10,946 nucleotides of DNA from Lysobacteraceae bacterium (GTDB lineage: Bacteria > Pseudomonadota > Gammaproteobacteria > Xanthomonadales > Wenzhouxiangellaceae), in the NCBI GenBank assembly GCA_020201235.1, contig JAIVHD010000257.1, positions 1 through 10,946 of the forward strand. The letters run 5' to 3'. The notes under the pieces are model-generated. The model saw only the letters and a list, made by a program, of their open reading frames with translations, was not told the origin of the DNA and did not search any database. A program made the translations under genes and the position numbers. Of the stretch, positions 1 to 6,382 are shown one piece after another. Each line of letters begins with the position of its first letter. Position 1 is the first letter of the stretch.

Positions 1-652
1 GCAGGGAACCGCTCGACAGGGCGAGCCCCGATCGCCATTTAAGATTGGCCAGGCTCTGTTGCTCGAGACCGTTGGTGTGGCGAACAAACTCGGTACTGGA
101 TAGCCTTCGAGGGTCGTCTCGCGAGAATTTTCGACGCAGCAAACGCGCCAGTTCGCGATCCGACGCTCCTGAGTACCACACGCCCGCACCGGGGTCGATG
201 ATCAGTTCTGCAAGATCATCGCCGCCAATCAGCACCGGCTGATCCCAATTGTGGCGGCGCAGGTGCTCGGCCAGCGGCAACTGTGCCCCATCGTCGCCAA
301 ACGACAGGATACTCCATTGCTCCGGGTCGACCGGATTGTCGGCTGCCAGCGCGAGCTCGGCCATCAGGCGAATCAGCTGTTGTGCCCGGATTGGCTTGTG
401 AAGCAGCAGGCGGGCTGGAAATTCGCGTTGCCGGGACACCGCAACCGCCGGGCGCTTGCCCCGGCTGAGTTCCGGCCAAATGGCCGCCCCGTCGGGATCA
501 TCGACATCGATCAGAACACCGTCACTGTCTTCATCGTCGACGATCGACCATTGCTGCTCTGATTTACCGCTGGAAAGGCTCAACAGCGACTTGAGCACTT
601 TCAGGTCTTTGCTGCTGACATGCAATGTAGAGAAGCGAAGTGTTTCGACCAT
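1..652 (-). CDS. Uncharacterised protein with degenerate receiver-like N-terminus (C-terminus beyond window)
   Basis: An uninterrupted reading frame runs from an ATG at 652 off the left edge, giving the first 217 residues. I do not recognise the family. Residues 1-100 have the layout of a response-regulator receiver domain: LIDVDDPDG at 47-55 sits where the phospho-acceptor strand would be, PAVAVS at 68-73 resembles the switch strand, and LLLHKPIRA at 82-90 resembles the conserved Lys-Pro motif. The acidic pair expected near the N-terminus is missing (HVSSKDL instead), so normal phosphorylation is doubtful. Residues 105-217 are mixed alpha/beta with a basic patch at 164-183 and no motif I can name. 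There is no membrane segment or signal peptide, so it is probably cytoplasmic. It lies downstream of mtnP in the same direction but about 200 bases away, so it may have its own promoter. The Shine-Dalgarno sequence is poor. I am confident that it is a gene; the receiver relationship is inference. Confidence 0.8.
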   Translation of the reverse strand, partial: MVETLRFSTLHVSSKDLKVLKSLLSLSSGKSEQQWSIVDDEDSDGVLIDVDDPDGAAIWPELSRGKRPAVAVSRQREFPARLLLHKPIRAQQLIRLMAELALAADNPVDPEQWSILSFGDDGAQLPLAEHLRRHNWDQPVLIGGDDLAELIIDPGAGVWYSGASDRELARLLRRKFSRDDPRRLSSTEFVRHTNGLEQQSLANLKWRSGLALSSGSL

Positions 653-684
653 TTTCCGAGCATCCGTGGCGAGTCTAAATTCGA

Positions 685-707
685 CTGGTCCTATGGTACC
701 GGACCAG
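685..707. promoter_or_regulatory. Inverted repeat overlapping a possible promoter upstream of the 652 gene
   Basis: A perfect 7-base inverted repeat, CTGGTCC and GGACCAG, flanks a 9-base centre. On the minus strand, TTGGCG (716-721) and TACCAT (693-698) are separated by 17 bases and match the sigma-70 -35 and -10 consensus at four of six positions each. The -10 candidate lies inside the centre of the repeat, where a repressor site would be expected. Both signals are weak individually, and the operator idea is inference. There are no T-runs next to the repeat, so a terminator is unlikely. Confidence 0.25.
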
Positions 708-710
708 CCG

Positions 711-758
711 AAAAGCGCCAAGATGCAGTATCGAGAACAAGATCACAACTCTTGGCGC
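711..758 (-). terminator. Possible weak terminator after mtnP
   Basis: Minus-strand transcripts leaving mtnP meet a 9-base stem (GCGCCAAGA at 715-723 pairing with TCTTGGCGC at 750-758), followed directly by four U residues (711-714). The 26-base loop is long and the U-tract short, so this is at best a weak intrinsic terminator. Together with the repeat at 685-707 it is the only structure I see in the 653-855 gap, apart from the 12-base palindrome CCCGAGCTCGGG at 806-817. Confidence 0.25.
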
Positions 759-855
759 GATCAATCGATTGACTCCAATACGGCTGTTGGGGTGCAGGCG
801 ATTGGCCCGAGCTCGGGTTGCCGCGTTGCTTCCCAGCGCGGCCGATAAGCCCGAC

Positions 856-1611
856 TTATGTAATGCGCGGATCGGTCGGGTCGAGCGACTCCACCAGTTT
901 GACGACCAGTTTGCGAACGCGGGCCATGGAGCGAGCCAAAACACTGCGGATATCCTCTTCGCTGATCGCGCCCTCGCCGACGCCGGCGGCCGGGTTGGCG
1001 ACGATGCACAGGCTTGCATAATCGAGTCCGGCCTCGCGCGCCAGCGCCGCTTCCGGCATGGCCGTCATGCCAACCAGGTCGCAACCATCGGCTTTCAGGC
1101 GTCGGATTTCGGCTGCGGTTTCGAGCCGCGGGCCCTGTACAACCCCATGGCACGCGCCATCCCGGGCAGCCACGCCGGCATCGGCGGCGCTTTGCACCAG
1201 CAGCTGACGCAGCGGGCCCGCGTAGGGCCATGTGAAATCGATGTGCCTGAGAGGTGCCGAACCACCGTCACTGAAGGTGTGCGCGCGCCCTGAGGTGTAA
1301 TCGATAATTTGATCGGGGATGACCAGTTCACCGGTATCGATATCGGCATTGATGGCACCGACCGCGTTAATCGCCAAGATGGAATCGGCGCCCAGTGCCT
1401 TGAGTGCGTGAATGTTCGCCCGATAGTTCACCCGGTGTGGCGCAACGCGGTGCGGATTGCCGTGACGGGCTAGAAACCAGCCCCGGTGCGGCCCGAACTC
1501 AACCTCGCACGGCCGATCCGACGGCGCACCGAACGGTGTCGTCATCGCGAGCTTTTTTTTGGACCCGAAAAGATCCAGCGCGCCGCTGCCTCCAATAATT
1601 GCCAGCTTCAT
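856..1611 (-). CDS. mtnP: S-methyl-5'-thioinosine / methylthioadenosine phosphorylase family
   Basis: This is a cytoplasmic trimeric purine-nucleoside phosphorylase of the MTAP/MTIP family, which splits methylthiopurine nucleosides with phosphate into a base and 5-methylthioribose-1-phosphate. Visible motifs (numbered from the upstream ATG at 1617) are the phosphate-binding IIGGSG at 7-12, RHG at 51-53, the family signature QGPRLETAAEI at 161-171 and GMTAMPEA at 183-190. In adenine-specific MTAP an Asp-rich segment contacts the 6-amino group. Here the segment reads VANPAAG, as I recall for the Pseudomonas aeruginosa methylthioinosine phosphorylase. A 6-oxopurine (methylthioinosine) substrate is therefore more likely than methylthioadenosine. 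Two ATGs lie 6 bases apart (1617 and 1611). GGGAG sits 9 bases before the second and only 3 before the first, so I prefer 1611. It follows hpt by 15 bases, and the hypoxanthine it releases is the hpt substrate. A run of eight A residues lies in the coding strand at 1553-1560. Confidence 0.9.
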   Translation of the reverse strand: MKLAIIGGSGALDLFGSKKKLAMTTPFGAPSDRPCEVEFGPHRGWFLARHGNPHRVAPHRVNYRANIHALKALGADSILAINAVGAINADIDTGELVIPDQIIDYTSGRAHTFSDGGSAPLRHIDFTWPYAGPLRQLLVQSAADAGVAARDGACHGVVQGPRLETAAEIRRLKADGCDLVGMTAMPEAALAREAGLDYASLCIVANPAAGVGEGAISEEDIRSVLARSMARVRKLVVKLVESLDPTDPRIT

Positions 1612-1626
1612 TGTCATGATCTCCCG

Positions 1627-2184
1627 TCAGAATCGATCGGAATCGTCAGATTTACCATCCAGCTCGTTTGGCAATGCCCAAATTTCGGGCAACTCGCGAA
1701 AATATTCCCGGTAATCCATGCCGCAACCGAACACGTAGCGGTCCGGCACTTCGAGCGCGTGATGATCGACCCAGTCGCGCGGCAAGCCCCGGGCGTGCTG
1801 CTTGCGAACCAGAACGGCTGTTACAACCTGGCAATGGCCTTGCAGGCGATCGCGGATCGCCTGCAAGGTGTAACCTTCGTCAAAAATATCGTCGACCAGC
1901 AAAATGGTGCGCGACTCATGCGGCAACTCCGGCCAGCGCAGCCACTGAATTTTCGCGCCGCGGGTCTGGCCGCGATAACGGCTTGCATGAACATAATCGA
2001 TCTGCAGCGGCCGGCGCACTCGCCGGGCCAATTCGACGGCCGCGAACAGCCCCCCGGTCATGACCGGAAGCAGCATCACTTCCTTGTCCGGCAGACTGTC
2101 GTTTAGGCGGCTAGCCAGGTCATCGTAGGCGGCCTGCACCTGGTCAGCGTCAAACAGCCTGGTCGAATTGGGCGGCAGCATCAT
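1627..2184 (-). CDS. hpt: Hypoxanthine-guanine phosphoribosyltransferase
   Basis: This cytoplasmic type I phosphoribosyltransferase joins hypoxanthine or guanine to PRPP, making IMP or GMP. In the 185-residue protein the PRPP-binding motif is VDDIFDEGYT at 97-106. MTGGL at 42-46 is the loop that contacts pyrophosphate, and DRYVFGCGMDY at 148-158 is the base-recognition and C-terminal signature found in proteobacterial HPRTs. The length fits the family. The frame stays open further upstream to 2337, but that part overlaps the channel gene and does not belong to the family. The start is one of two adjacent ATGs (2184 or 2181). The first overlaps the channel gene's TGA as ATGA, and there is no clear Shine-Dalgarno sequence, so translation is probably coupled to the upstream gene. 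With the phosphorylase downstream it forms a purine-salvage pair. Confidence 0.94.
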   Translation of the reverse strand: MMLPPNSTRLFDADQVQAAYDDLASRLNDSLPDKEVMLLPVMTGGLFAAVELARRVRRPLQIDYVHASRYRGQTRGAKIQWLRWPELPHESRTILLVDDIFDEGYTLQAIRDRLQGHCQVVTAVLVRKQHARGLPRDWVDHHALEVPDRYVFGCGMDYREYFRELPEIWALPNELDGKSDDSDRF

Positions 2185-3299
2185 GATGGCGATTCGCTGT
2201 GCTTGGCCAAAATCGCCTCGGGCACCGAATCGATCTTGAGGGTCCGGGTCGGGAATGCGATTTGGGCGCCATGCTGCTCGATCAATTCTCCAATCAAAAG
2301 CAGTACATCCTCGCGGACCCGATGATATTCGACCCACGCGCGCGTGCGGGTGAAGCAGTACACCATGATGTCCAGCGACGAGGCCCCGAAGCGATCGAAA
2401 TGCACGATCAGCGTCTGGTCGCTAGCGATATCCTCATTCGACTGGAGCATTTCGCGAATCGAGGTGACGATCTCGCGCACCTGCGAGAAATCGTCGTAGC
2501 GAACACCCACGTGTTCATAGATCCTGCGGTAGGTCATGCGTGACGGATTCTCGACGGTAATCGTGGTGAAAGTCGCGTTGGGAACATACATCGGCCGGCG
2601 GTCGAATTTGATGATGGTGGTCACTCGCCAGCCAATTTTATCGACTACGCCTTCGATGTCGCGATCCGGCGAACGCACCCAGTCGCCGACCGAAAATGGC
2701 CGATCCATGAACACCATAAAGCCCCCGAAGAAATTGGCCAGCAGATCGCGCGCGGCCAGACCGATGGCAATGCCGCCGACGCCACCGGCCGCCAGCAAAC
2801 CCGAAATCGGAATTTCGAGAATGCTCAGCACGGTCAGAATGCCGGTCACGACAACGGCGATACGAACGATGCGTGCGAGCACGCTGACCGTCGTGATGTC
2901 GAATTCCTGATTGCGCTGTAGTCGCTGGTGGACGAAGGCGTTTTCGAAGCCACTCACCAGACGGAATGCAAACCAGGTCGCGGTCGCGACCAGCAACAAC
3001 TGCTGGGCGATGCCGAGCAGTTCCGGGCTGAACACGATCGCGCTCGTATGCGGCTCGAGAACGCGCGCCGCCATCAGCAGCCCCTGCCCCAGGATCAGCA
3101 GCGATGCGGGCTTCTTACCGGCATAGACGACCGAATTGTCCCAGAGATGGGCGGTGCGATCGGCCAGCCGGTCGAGCCGATTGACAAACTTTCGATAGAT
3201 GAAATCGGCCAGCAGGGCCGTAAGTAGAATCGCGAAGGCCTGCACCGTCCACGGATTCATGCCGACCAGCGAGGCGATGTGCTCCATCCACTCAGCCAC
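2181..3299 (-). CDS. YnaI-like MscS-family mechanosensitive channel
   Basis: This is an inner-membrane mechanosensitive channel that opens under membrane tension to release solutes. Counting from the ATG at 3287 (368 residues), five hydrophobic segments can be seen at about 12-30, 58-77, 90-110, 130-150 and 151-176. The last is the Gly/Ala-rich pore helix (AAGGVGGIAIGLAARDLL), followed by the MscS signature RPFSVGDWV at 176-184. The beta-domain sequence RSPDRDIEG, then RRPMYVPNATF and ITVENPSRM, matches E. coli YnaI much better than MscS itself, as does the five-helix layout. The start is uncertain. A GTG at 3299 has AGGAG 9 bases upstream and overlaps nagZ by 8 bases. The ATG at 3287 lies 4 bases after the nagZ stop but has no good ribosome site. 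I chose the GTG. It is sandwiched between nagZ and hpt in one run, and its TGA overlaps the hpt start. Confidence 0.92.
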   Translation of the reverse strand: MAEWMEHIASLVGMNPWTVQAFAILLTALLADFIYRKFVNRLDRLADRTAHLWDNSVVYAGKKPASLLILGQGLLMAARVLEPHTSAIVFSPELLGIAQQLLLVATATWFAFRLVSGFENAFVHQRLQRNQEFDITTVSVLARIVRIAVVVTGILTVLSILEIPISGLLAAGGVGGIAIGLAARDLLANFFGGFMVFMDRPFSVGDWVRSPDRDIEGVVDKIGWRVTTIIKFDRRPMYVPNATFTTITVENPSRMTYRRIYEHVGVRYDDFSQVREIVTSIREMLQSNEDIASDQTLIVHFDRFGASSLDIMVYCFTRTRAWVEYHRVREDVLLLIGELIEQHGAQIAFPTRTLKIDSVPEAILAKHSESPS

Positions 3300-4320
3300 T
3301 TTGCCGTTCTCCTGCGAGCAGTTCCAGTGATTTTTTCCAGGCCCGGAATTCTGGCACCTGCTGCTGTTCTTCGAGGCTGAACGCAGCCCGTCCCTGCAGC
3401 GCGGTCGCGGCCCGTCTGGCCGGACCGTAAAAAGCCTGATCGGGCTCGATCGCCGCCGCAAGCGTGGCCGCCGAGGCCGGCTCACAGACCAGCGCCAGGT
3501 CGCAGCCCGCCGCACTGCCGGCGCGCCACCGCTCGAGCGTGGATCCGGCCACACCGGCACCGGCCATATCCAGATCATCCGAAACCACAACCCCCCGGAA
3601 GCCGAACCGCCCACGCAGTATCTCGGCGATCCAGCGGCTTGAAAATCCGGCCGGGACATCGTCGACGCAAGGGTAACAAACATGGGCAGGCATGATCGCA
3701 TCGAGCTCGGCGGCCAGCGCACTGAACGGTTGGAGATCGGCCTCGAGCGCGGCGCGCGCGCGACCGTCGGTCACGACCTCGGTGTGCGTGTCAGCAACAA
3801 CCGAGCCATGTCCGGGAAAATGCTTGCCGCAACTTTTCATGCCGGCATCGCGCATGCCGGCCAGGTAATGCCTGGCCAGCGTCGCGACACTATTGGGATC
3901 GGAGCTAAAAGCCCGATCACCGATCACGCCGCTACCGCGCTGCAGGTCAAGCACCGGTGCGAGACTCAGATCAAGGCCGTGGCCCAGCACTTCGGCGGCC
4001 ATCACGCGGCCGTGGCGGTAGGCCAGGTCCAGGGCCCGATCGGGATGACTTCGATATCGAATTCCCAGTTCGGCAAGCGCTGGCAGGCGGCTGAAACCAT
4101 CGCGCAAGCGCTGTACCCTGCCGCCTTCCTGGTCGACACAGATCAGCAGCCGCGGCTGCTTGAATGCACGAATCGTCTCGCACAAAGCACGAAGCTGTGC
4201 AGGCGAGTGGTAGTTGCGCGAAAACAGGATCACGCCGACCACGGCTGGATGCTCCAGCGTCCGGCGATCGACAGCATTGAGCTCGACACCGCCGATACCG
4301 ACAATCAAACCTGCACTCAC
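3292..4320 (-). CDS. nagZ: Beta-N-acetylhexosaminidase NagZ (glycoside hydrolase family 3)
   Basis: This cytoplasmic enzyme removes N-acetylglucosamine from 1,6-anhydro-muropeptides during peptidoglycan recycling. In organisms with an inducible AmpC its products also affect beta-lactamase expression. The 342-residue length matches E. coli NagZ (341). Family 3 motifs are complete: CVDQEGGRVQR at 61-71, the substrate loop KHFPGHG at 166-172, the Asp-His dyad in ADTHTE (D177, H179) and the nucleophile in VVSDDLDM (D248). No signal peptide is present, as expected. It starts with GTG at 4320, which overlaps the rlmD stop as GTGA, indicating translational coupling. Its TGA is followed within a few bases by the start of the channel gene, or overlapped by it if the GTG at 3299 is used. 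In several gammaproteobacteria nagZ lies close to the methylthioinosine phosphorylase gene, so this neighbourhood is probably ancestral. Confidence 0.96.
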   Translation of the reverse strand: MSAGLIVGIGGVELNAVDRRTLEHPAVVGVILFSRNYHSPAQLRALCETIRAFKQPRLLICVDQEGGRVQRLRDGFSRLPALAELGIRYRSHPDRALDLAYRHGRVMAAEVLGHGLDLSLAPVLDLQRGSGVIGDRAFSSDPNSVATLARHYLAGMRDAGMKSCGKHFPGHGSVVADTHTEVVTDGRARAALEADLQPFSALAAELDAIMPAHVCYPCVDDVPAGFSSRWIAEILRGRFGFRGVVVSDDLDMAGAGVAGSTLERWRAGSAAGCDLALVCEPASAATLAAAIEPDQAFYGPARRAATALQGRAAFSLEEQQQVPEFRAWKKSLELLAGERQSG

Positions 4321-5651
4321 GCCGCGTCCTTTCGGAATAGCGCGATCGACTCAACGTGGGCTGTATGCGGAAACATATCGGCGATGCCGGCCGACTCAAG
4401 TCGATAACCGTGCTCTCGAACCAGCATGCCGGCGTCGCGCGCCAGGGTTGCCGGGTCGCACGAGACATAGACGATCCGGCCGGCGCCGGTTGCGGCCACC
4501 AGCGGCAGGACTTCGGCAGCGCCGGAACGCGGCGGGTCAATCAGCACGCCATCAAAACGCTGCTTCATCCACTCGAGCTGTTCGACCGGCTGGGTCAGGT
4601 CGGCGGTCACAAACCGGGCGTTGGCCAAGCCATTGGCCTCGGCGTTGGTGGCCGCCGCCCGGACCAGCGATTGCTCGCCCTCGACGCCCAGCACCTGCCC
4701 GGCCCGGGTTGCCAGCGGCAGCGAAAAGTTGCCCAAGCCACAGAATAGATCGAGCATGTGCTCGTGCGGGCCCGGTGCCATCAACTCGATCGCGCGTCGC
4801 GTCAACAGTTGATTGACCGCGCCGTTGACCTGAATAAAGTGCTGCGGATGAAACTCGAACTCCAGGCCGAACGCATTCAAGCGGTAGCTCAGCTGATGCT
4901 GATCGGGGCAAAGCCGGTAAACCGTGGCCGGGCCGGCTGGCTGCAACCAGACCGCGATGCTGTTGTTTTCGGACCACTGCCGAAGCAAATCGAGATCCGG
5001 GTCGGTCAAGCTGTCGAGATTGCGCAGGACGACCGCCGCCGAGTGGTCTCCGGCGGCGCATTCGACCTGGGCGATTCGATTCGGGATGCTTAGCGAGCCG
5101 ATCAGCGCCGAAAGTGACATCAGGCGATCGGAAAAAGCCGGGTGAAGAATCATGCACGATTCGATATCGGCAACGTAGCGCCCGCCGATTTCCCGAAAGC
5201 CGACCAGCACACGCCCCTTGCCCGGAACGTTGCGCACGCTCAGGCGGGCACGCCGACGATAGTGCCACGGCTCGGCCGCGAGCGGCGGGTCCCAGCGCTC
5301 GGGCTCGACGCCGCCGATTCGCCTTAAGTTTTCGCCGAGTCGCTGCTGCTTCCAGTGCAACTGGGCGGCATGATCCAGATGCTGAAGGGCGCAGCCGCCA
5401 CAATAGCCAAACCACGGGCAGGCCGGATCGACCCGCTCGGTCGACGGCACCTCGACAGCCAACGTGACCGCTTCGTCAAAACGGCGATTGCGCGCTGTCA
5501 ATCGGGCCGAAACCTGCTCGCCTGGCAAAGCCCCGTGAACGAAAATTACCTTGCCGTCGAACCTGCCTGCGCCGCGGCCTTCATGGCTGAGATCGTTGAT
5601 CTCGACCTCGACCGGCTCGAGCGGAACGCGTCTTCTTTTTCGTGAACCCAA
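4317..5651 (-). CDS. rlmD: 23S rRNA (uracil-1939-C5)-methyltransferase RlmD
   Basis: This SAM-dependent enzyme methylates U1939 of 23S rRNA (E. coli numbering). The 444 residues contain an N-terminal TRAM RNA-binding domain (about 10-70) and four cysteines placed for a 4Fe-4S cluster (C78, C84, C87, C166). A Rossmann methyltransferase domain follows, with DLFCGLGNFS at 301-310, IDPPRSG at 371-377 and the catalytic VSCDPATLARD with nucleophile C398. The spacing agrees with E. coli RumA/RlmD. The start is a TTG at 5651. The only upstream in-frame codons before it are ACA and then the TAA that ends ydbL, so the TTG is the only possible start near the family's N-terminus. GCGGA lies about 10 bases before it. 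The stop overlaps the nagZ GTG. Confidence 0.96.
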   Translation of the reverse strand: MGSRKRRRVPLEPVEVEINDLSHEGRGAGRFDGKVIFVHGALPGEQVSARLTARNRRFDEAVTLAVEVPSTERVDPACPWFGYCGGCALQHLDHAAQLHWKQQRLGENLRRIGGVEPERWDPPLAAEPWHYRRRARLSVRNVPGKGRVLVGFREIGGRYVADIESCMILHPAFSDRLMSLSALIGSLSIPNRIAQVECAAGDHSAAVVLRNLDSLTDPDLDLLRQWSENNSIAVWLQPAGPATVYRLCPDQHQLSYRLNAFGLEFEFHPQHFIQVNGAVNQLLTRRAIELMAPGPHEHMLDLFCGLGNFSLPLATRAGQVLGVEGEQSLVRAAATNAEANGLANARFVTADLTQPVEQLEWMKQRFDGVLIDPPRSGAAEVLPLVAATGAGRIVYVSCDPATLARDAGMLVREHGYRLESAGIADMFPHTAHVESIALFRKDAA

Positions 5652-5654
5652 TGT

Positions 5655-6266
5655 TTATTTCCGCTGCCAATTACCGGAATCGTCCTGGTAATACCAACCC
5701 GGGCGGGCATTTGCGATCCAGCGCTCGGCAAATGTCTGGCGAATGCGATCCTCCCACTCCGGCTGCTGATTGGCAAGTGCGATTTCCCGATAGACCGCAC
5801 GCCGGTCGGCATTTTCGGCGCTGACGACCTGTTCGAGCTCACGTCGCTCGGACAGCCCGACCGCGCTTCGATCGCGAATTTCGACCAGTCCGTCGTTATC
5901 GAAACCGATCGCGCCGGCCTCGTACCATGAGGCCAGGTGCTGTCGATGTCGTTCGGCCATGCGCTGCTTGATGGCATTGATCTGAGGTGTTTCGACATCG
6001 ATATCAGCCGCCTGCGCGTGCGCCGGAGAGATCAGCAGTCCGGCCACAATCGAGGCCAGCCCACGACGCACTTGCGGGGTATGCGAGGCCGACTCGCCGG
6101 TCGGCACCTCGGGCCCGATAACATCCTGAATAAAGCGATCGGCGGCGCGCTCGGCGGCGGCTTCCGGAAAATACACGTTGATCGTCACGCAAGCCACAAC
6201 GATCACGGTCAGCACAATGGCCGCAGCCGGCAGCAGCGCTTGCCTTGATTGAATGATCTGCCTCAT
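5655..6266 (-). CDS. ydbL: YdbL (DUF1318) protein with YnbE-like lipoprotein N-terminus
   Basis: In E. coli YdbL is a periplasmic chaperone-like partner of the outer-membrane lipoprotein YnbE and the bridge protein YdbH. Here the 203-residue protein has three parts. Residues 1-50 have a basic start, a hydrophobic stretch and the lipobox-like VVAC (C26), then VTINVYFPEAAAERAADRF, which recalls YnbE. Residues 66-86 form a second signal-like segment (RRGLASIVAGLLISPAHAQ). Residues ~95-203 are a good DUF1318 domain, with WYEAGAIGFDNDG at 114-126, ENADRRAVYREIA at 151-163 and PGWYYQDDSGNWQRK at the C-terminus. The start at 6266 is set by AGGAGG 8 bases upstream; a GTG at 6332 in the same frame is less likely. 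E. coli YdbL is much shorter and lacks the lipoprotein part. No separate ynbE lies between this gene and ydbH. Confidence 0.88.
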   Translation of the reverse strand: MRQIIQSRQALLPAAAIVLTVIVVACVTINVYFPEAAAERAADRFIQDVIGPEVPTGESASHTPQVRRGLASIVAGLLISPAHAQAADIDVETPQINAIKQRMAERHRQHLASWYEAGAIGFDNDGLVEIRDRSAVGLSERRELEQVVSAENADRRAVYREIALANQQPEWEDRIRQTFAERWIANARPGWYYQDDSGNWQRK

Positions 6267-6274
6267 GGAACGGA

Positions 6275-6280
6275 CCTCCT
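6275..6280 (-). promoter_or_regulatory. Consensus ribosome binding site of ydbL
   Basis: AGGAGG on the minus strand, 8 bases before the ATG at 6266, is the strongest Shine-Dalgarno sequence in the window and fixes the ydbL start. The 116-base gap up to ydbH (6267-6382) contains no small gene on either strand that I can support. It includes the short dyad ACCGGCCCGGT at 6331-6341. Part of this gap may really be the end of ydbH if that gene is frameshifted. Confidence 0.75.
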
Positions 6281-6382
6281 GATGATGGTAGAAAGGCCTC
6301 TGTTCACGCTGGCGGCAAGCCACGGCGAACACCGGCCCGGTTGCGTCACTTTAACTGATCCTGGCCGTCTCGCCTGAACATT

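Noticed and set aside
675..1019. Minus-strand open frame crossing the mtnP 3' end
   Set aside because: It overlaps mtnP in another frame and shows no family features.
2185..2337. Upstream extension of hpt
   Set aside because: It overlaps the channel gene. HPRT proteins begin near the double ATG.
3300..3722. Upstream extension of the channel gene
   Set aside because: It overlaps nagZ in another frame and has no similarity to MscS proteins.
4552..5415. 287-codon open frame on the minus strand
   Set aside because: A shifted frame of rlmD. The rlmD frame carries all catalytic motifs.
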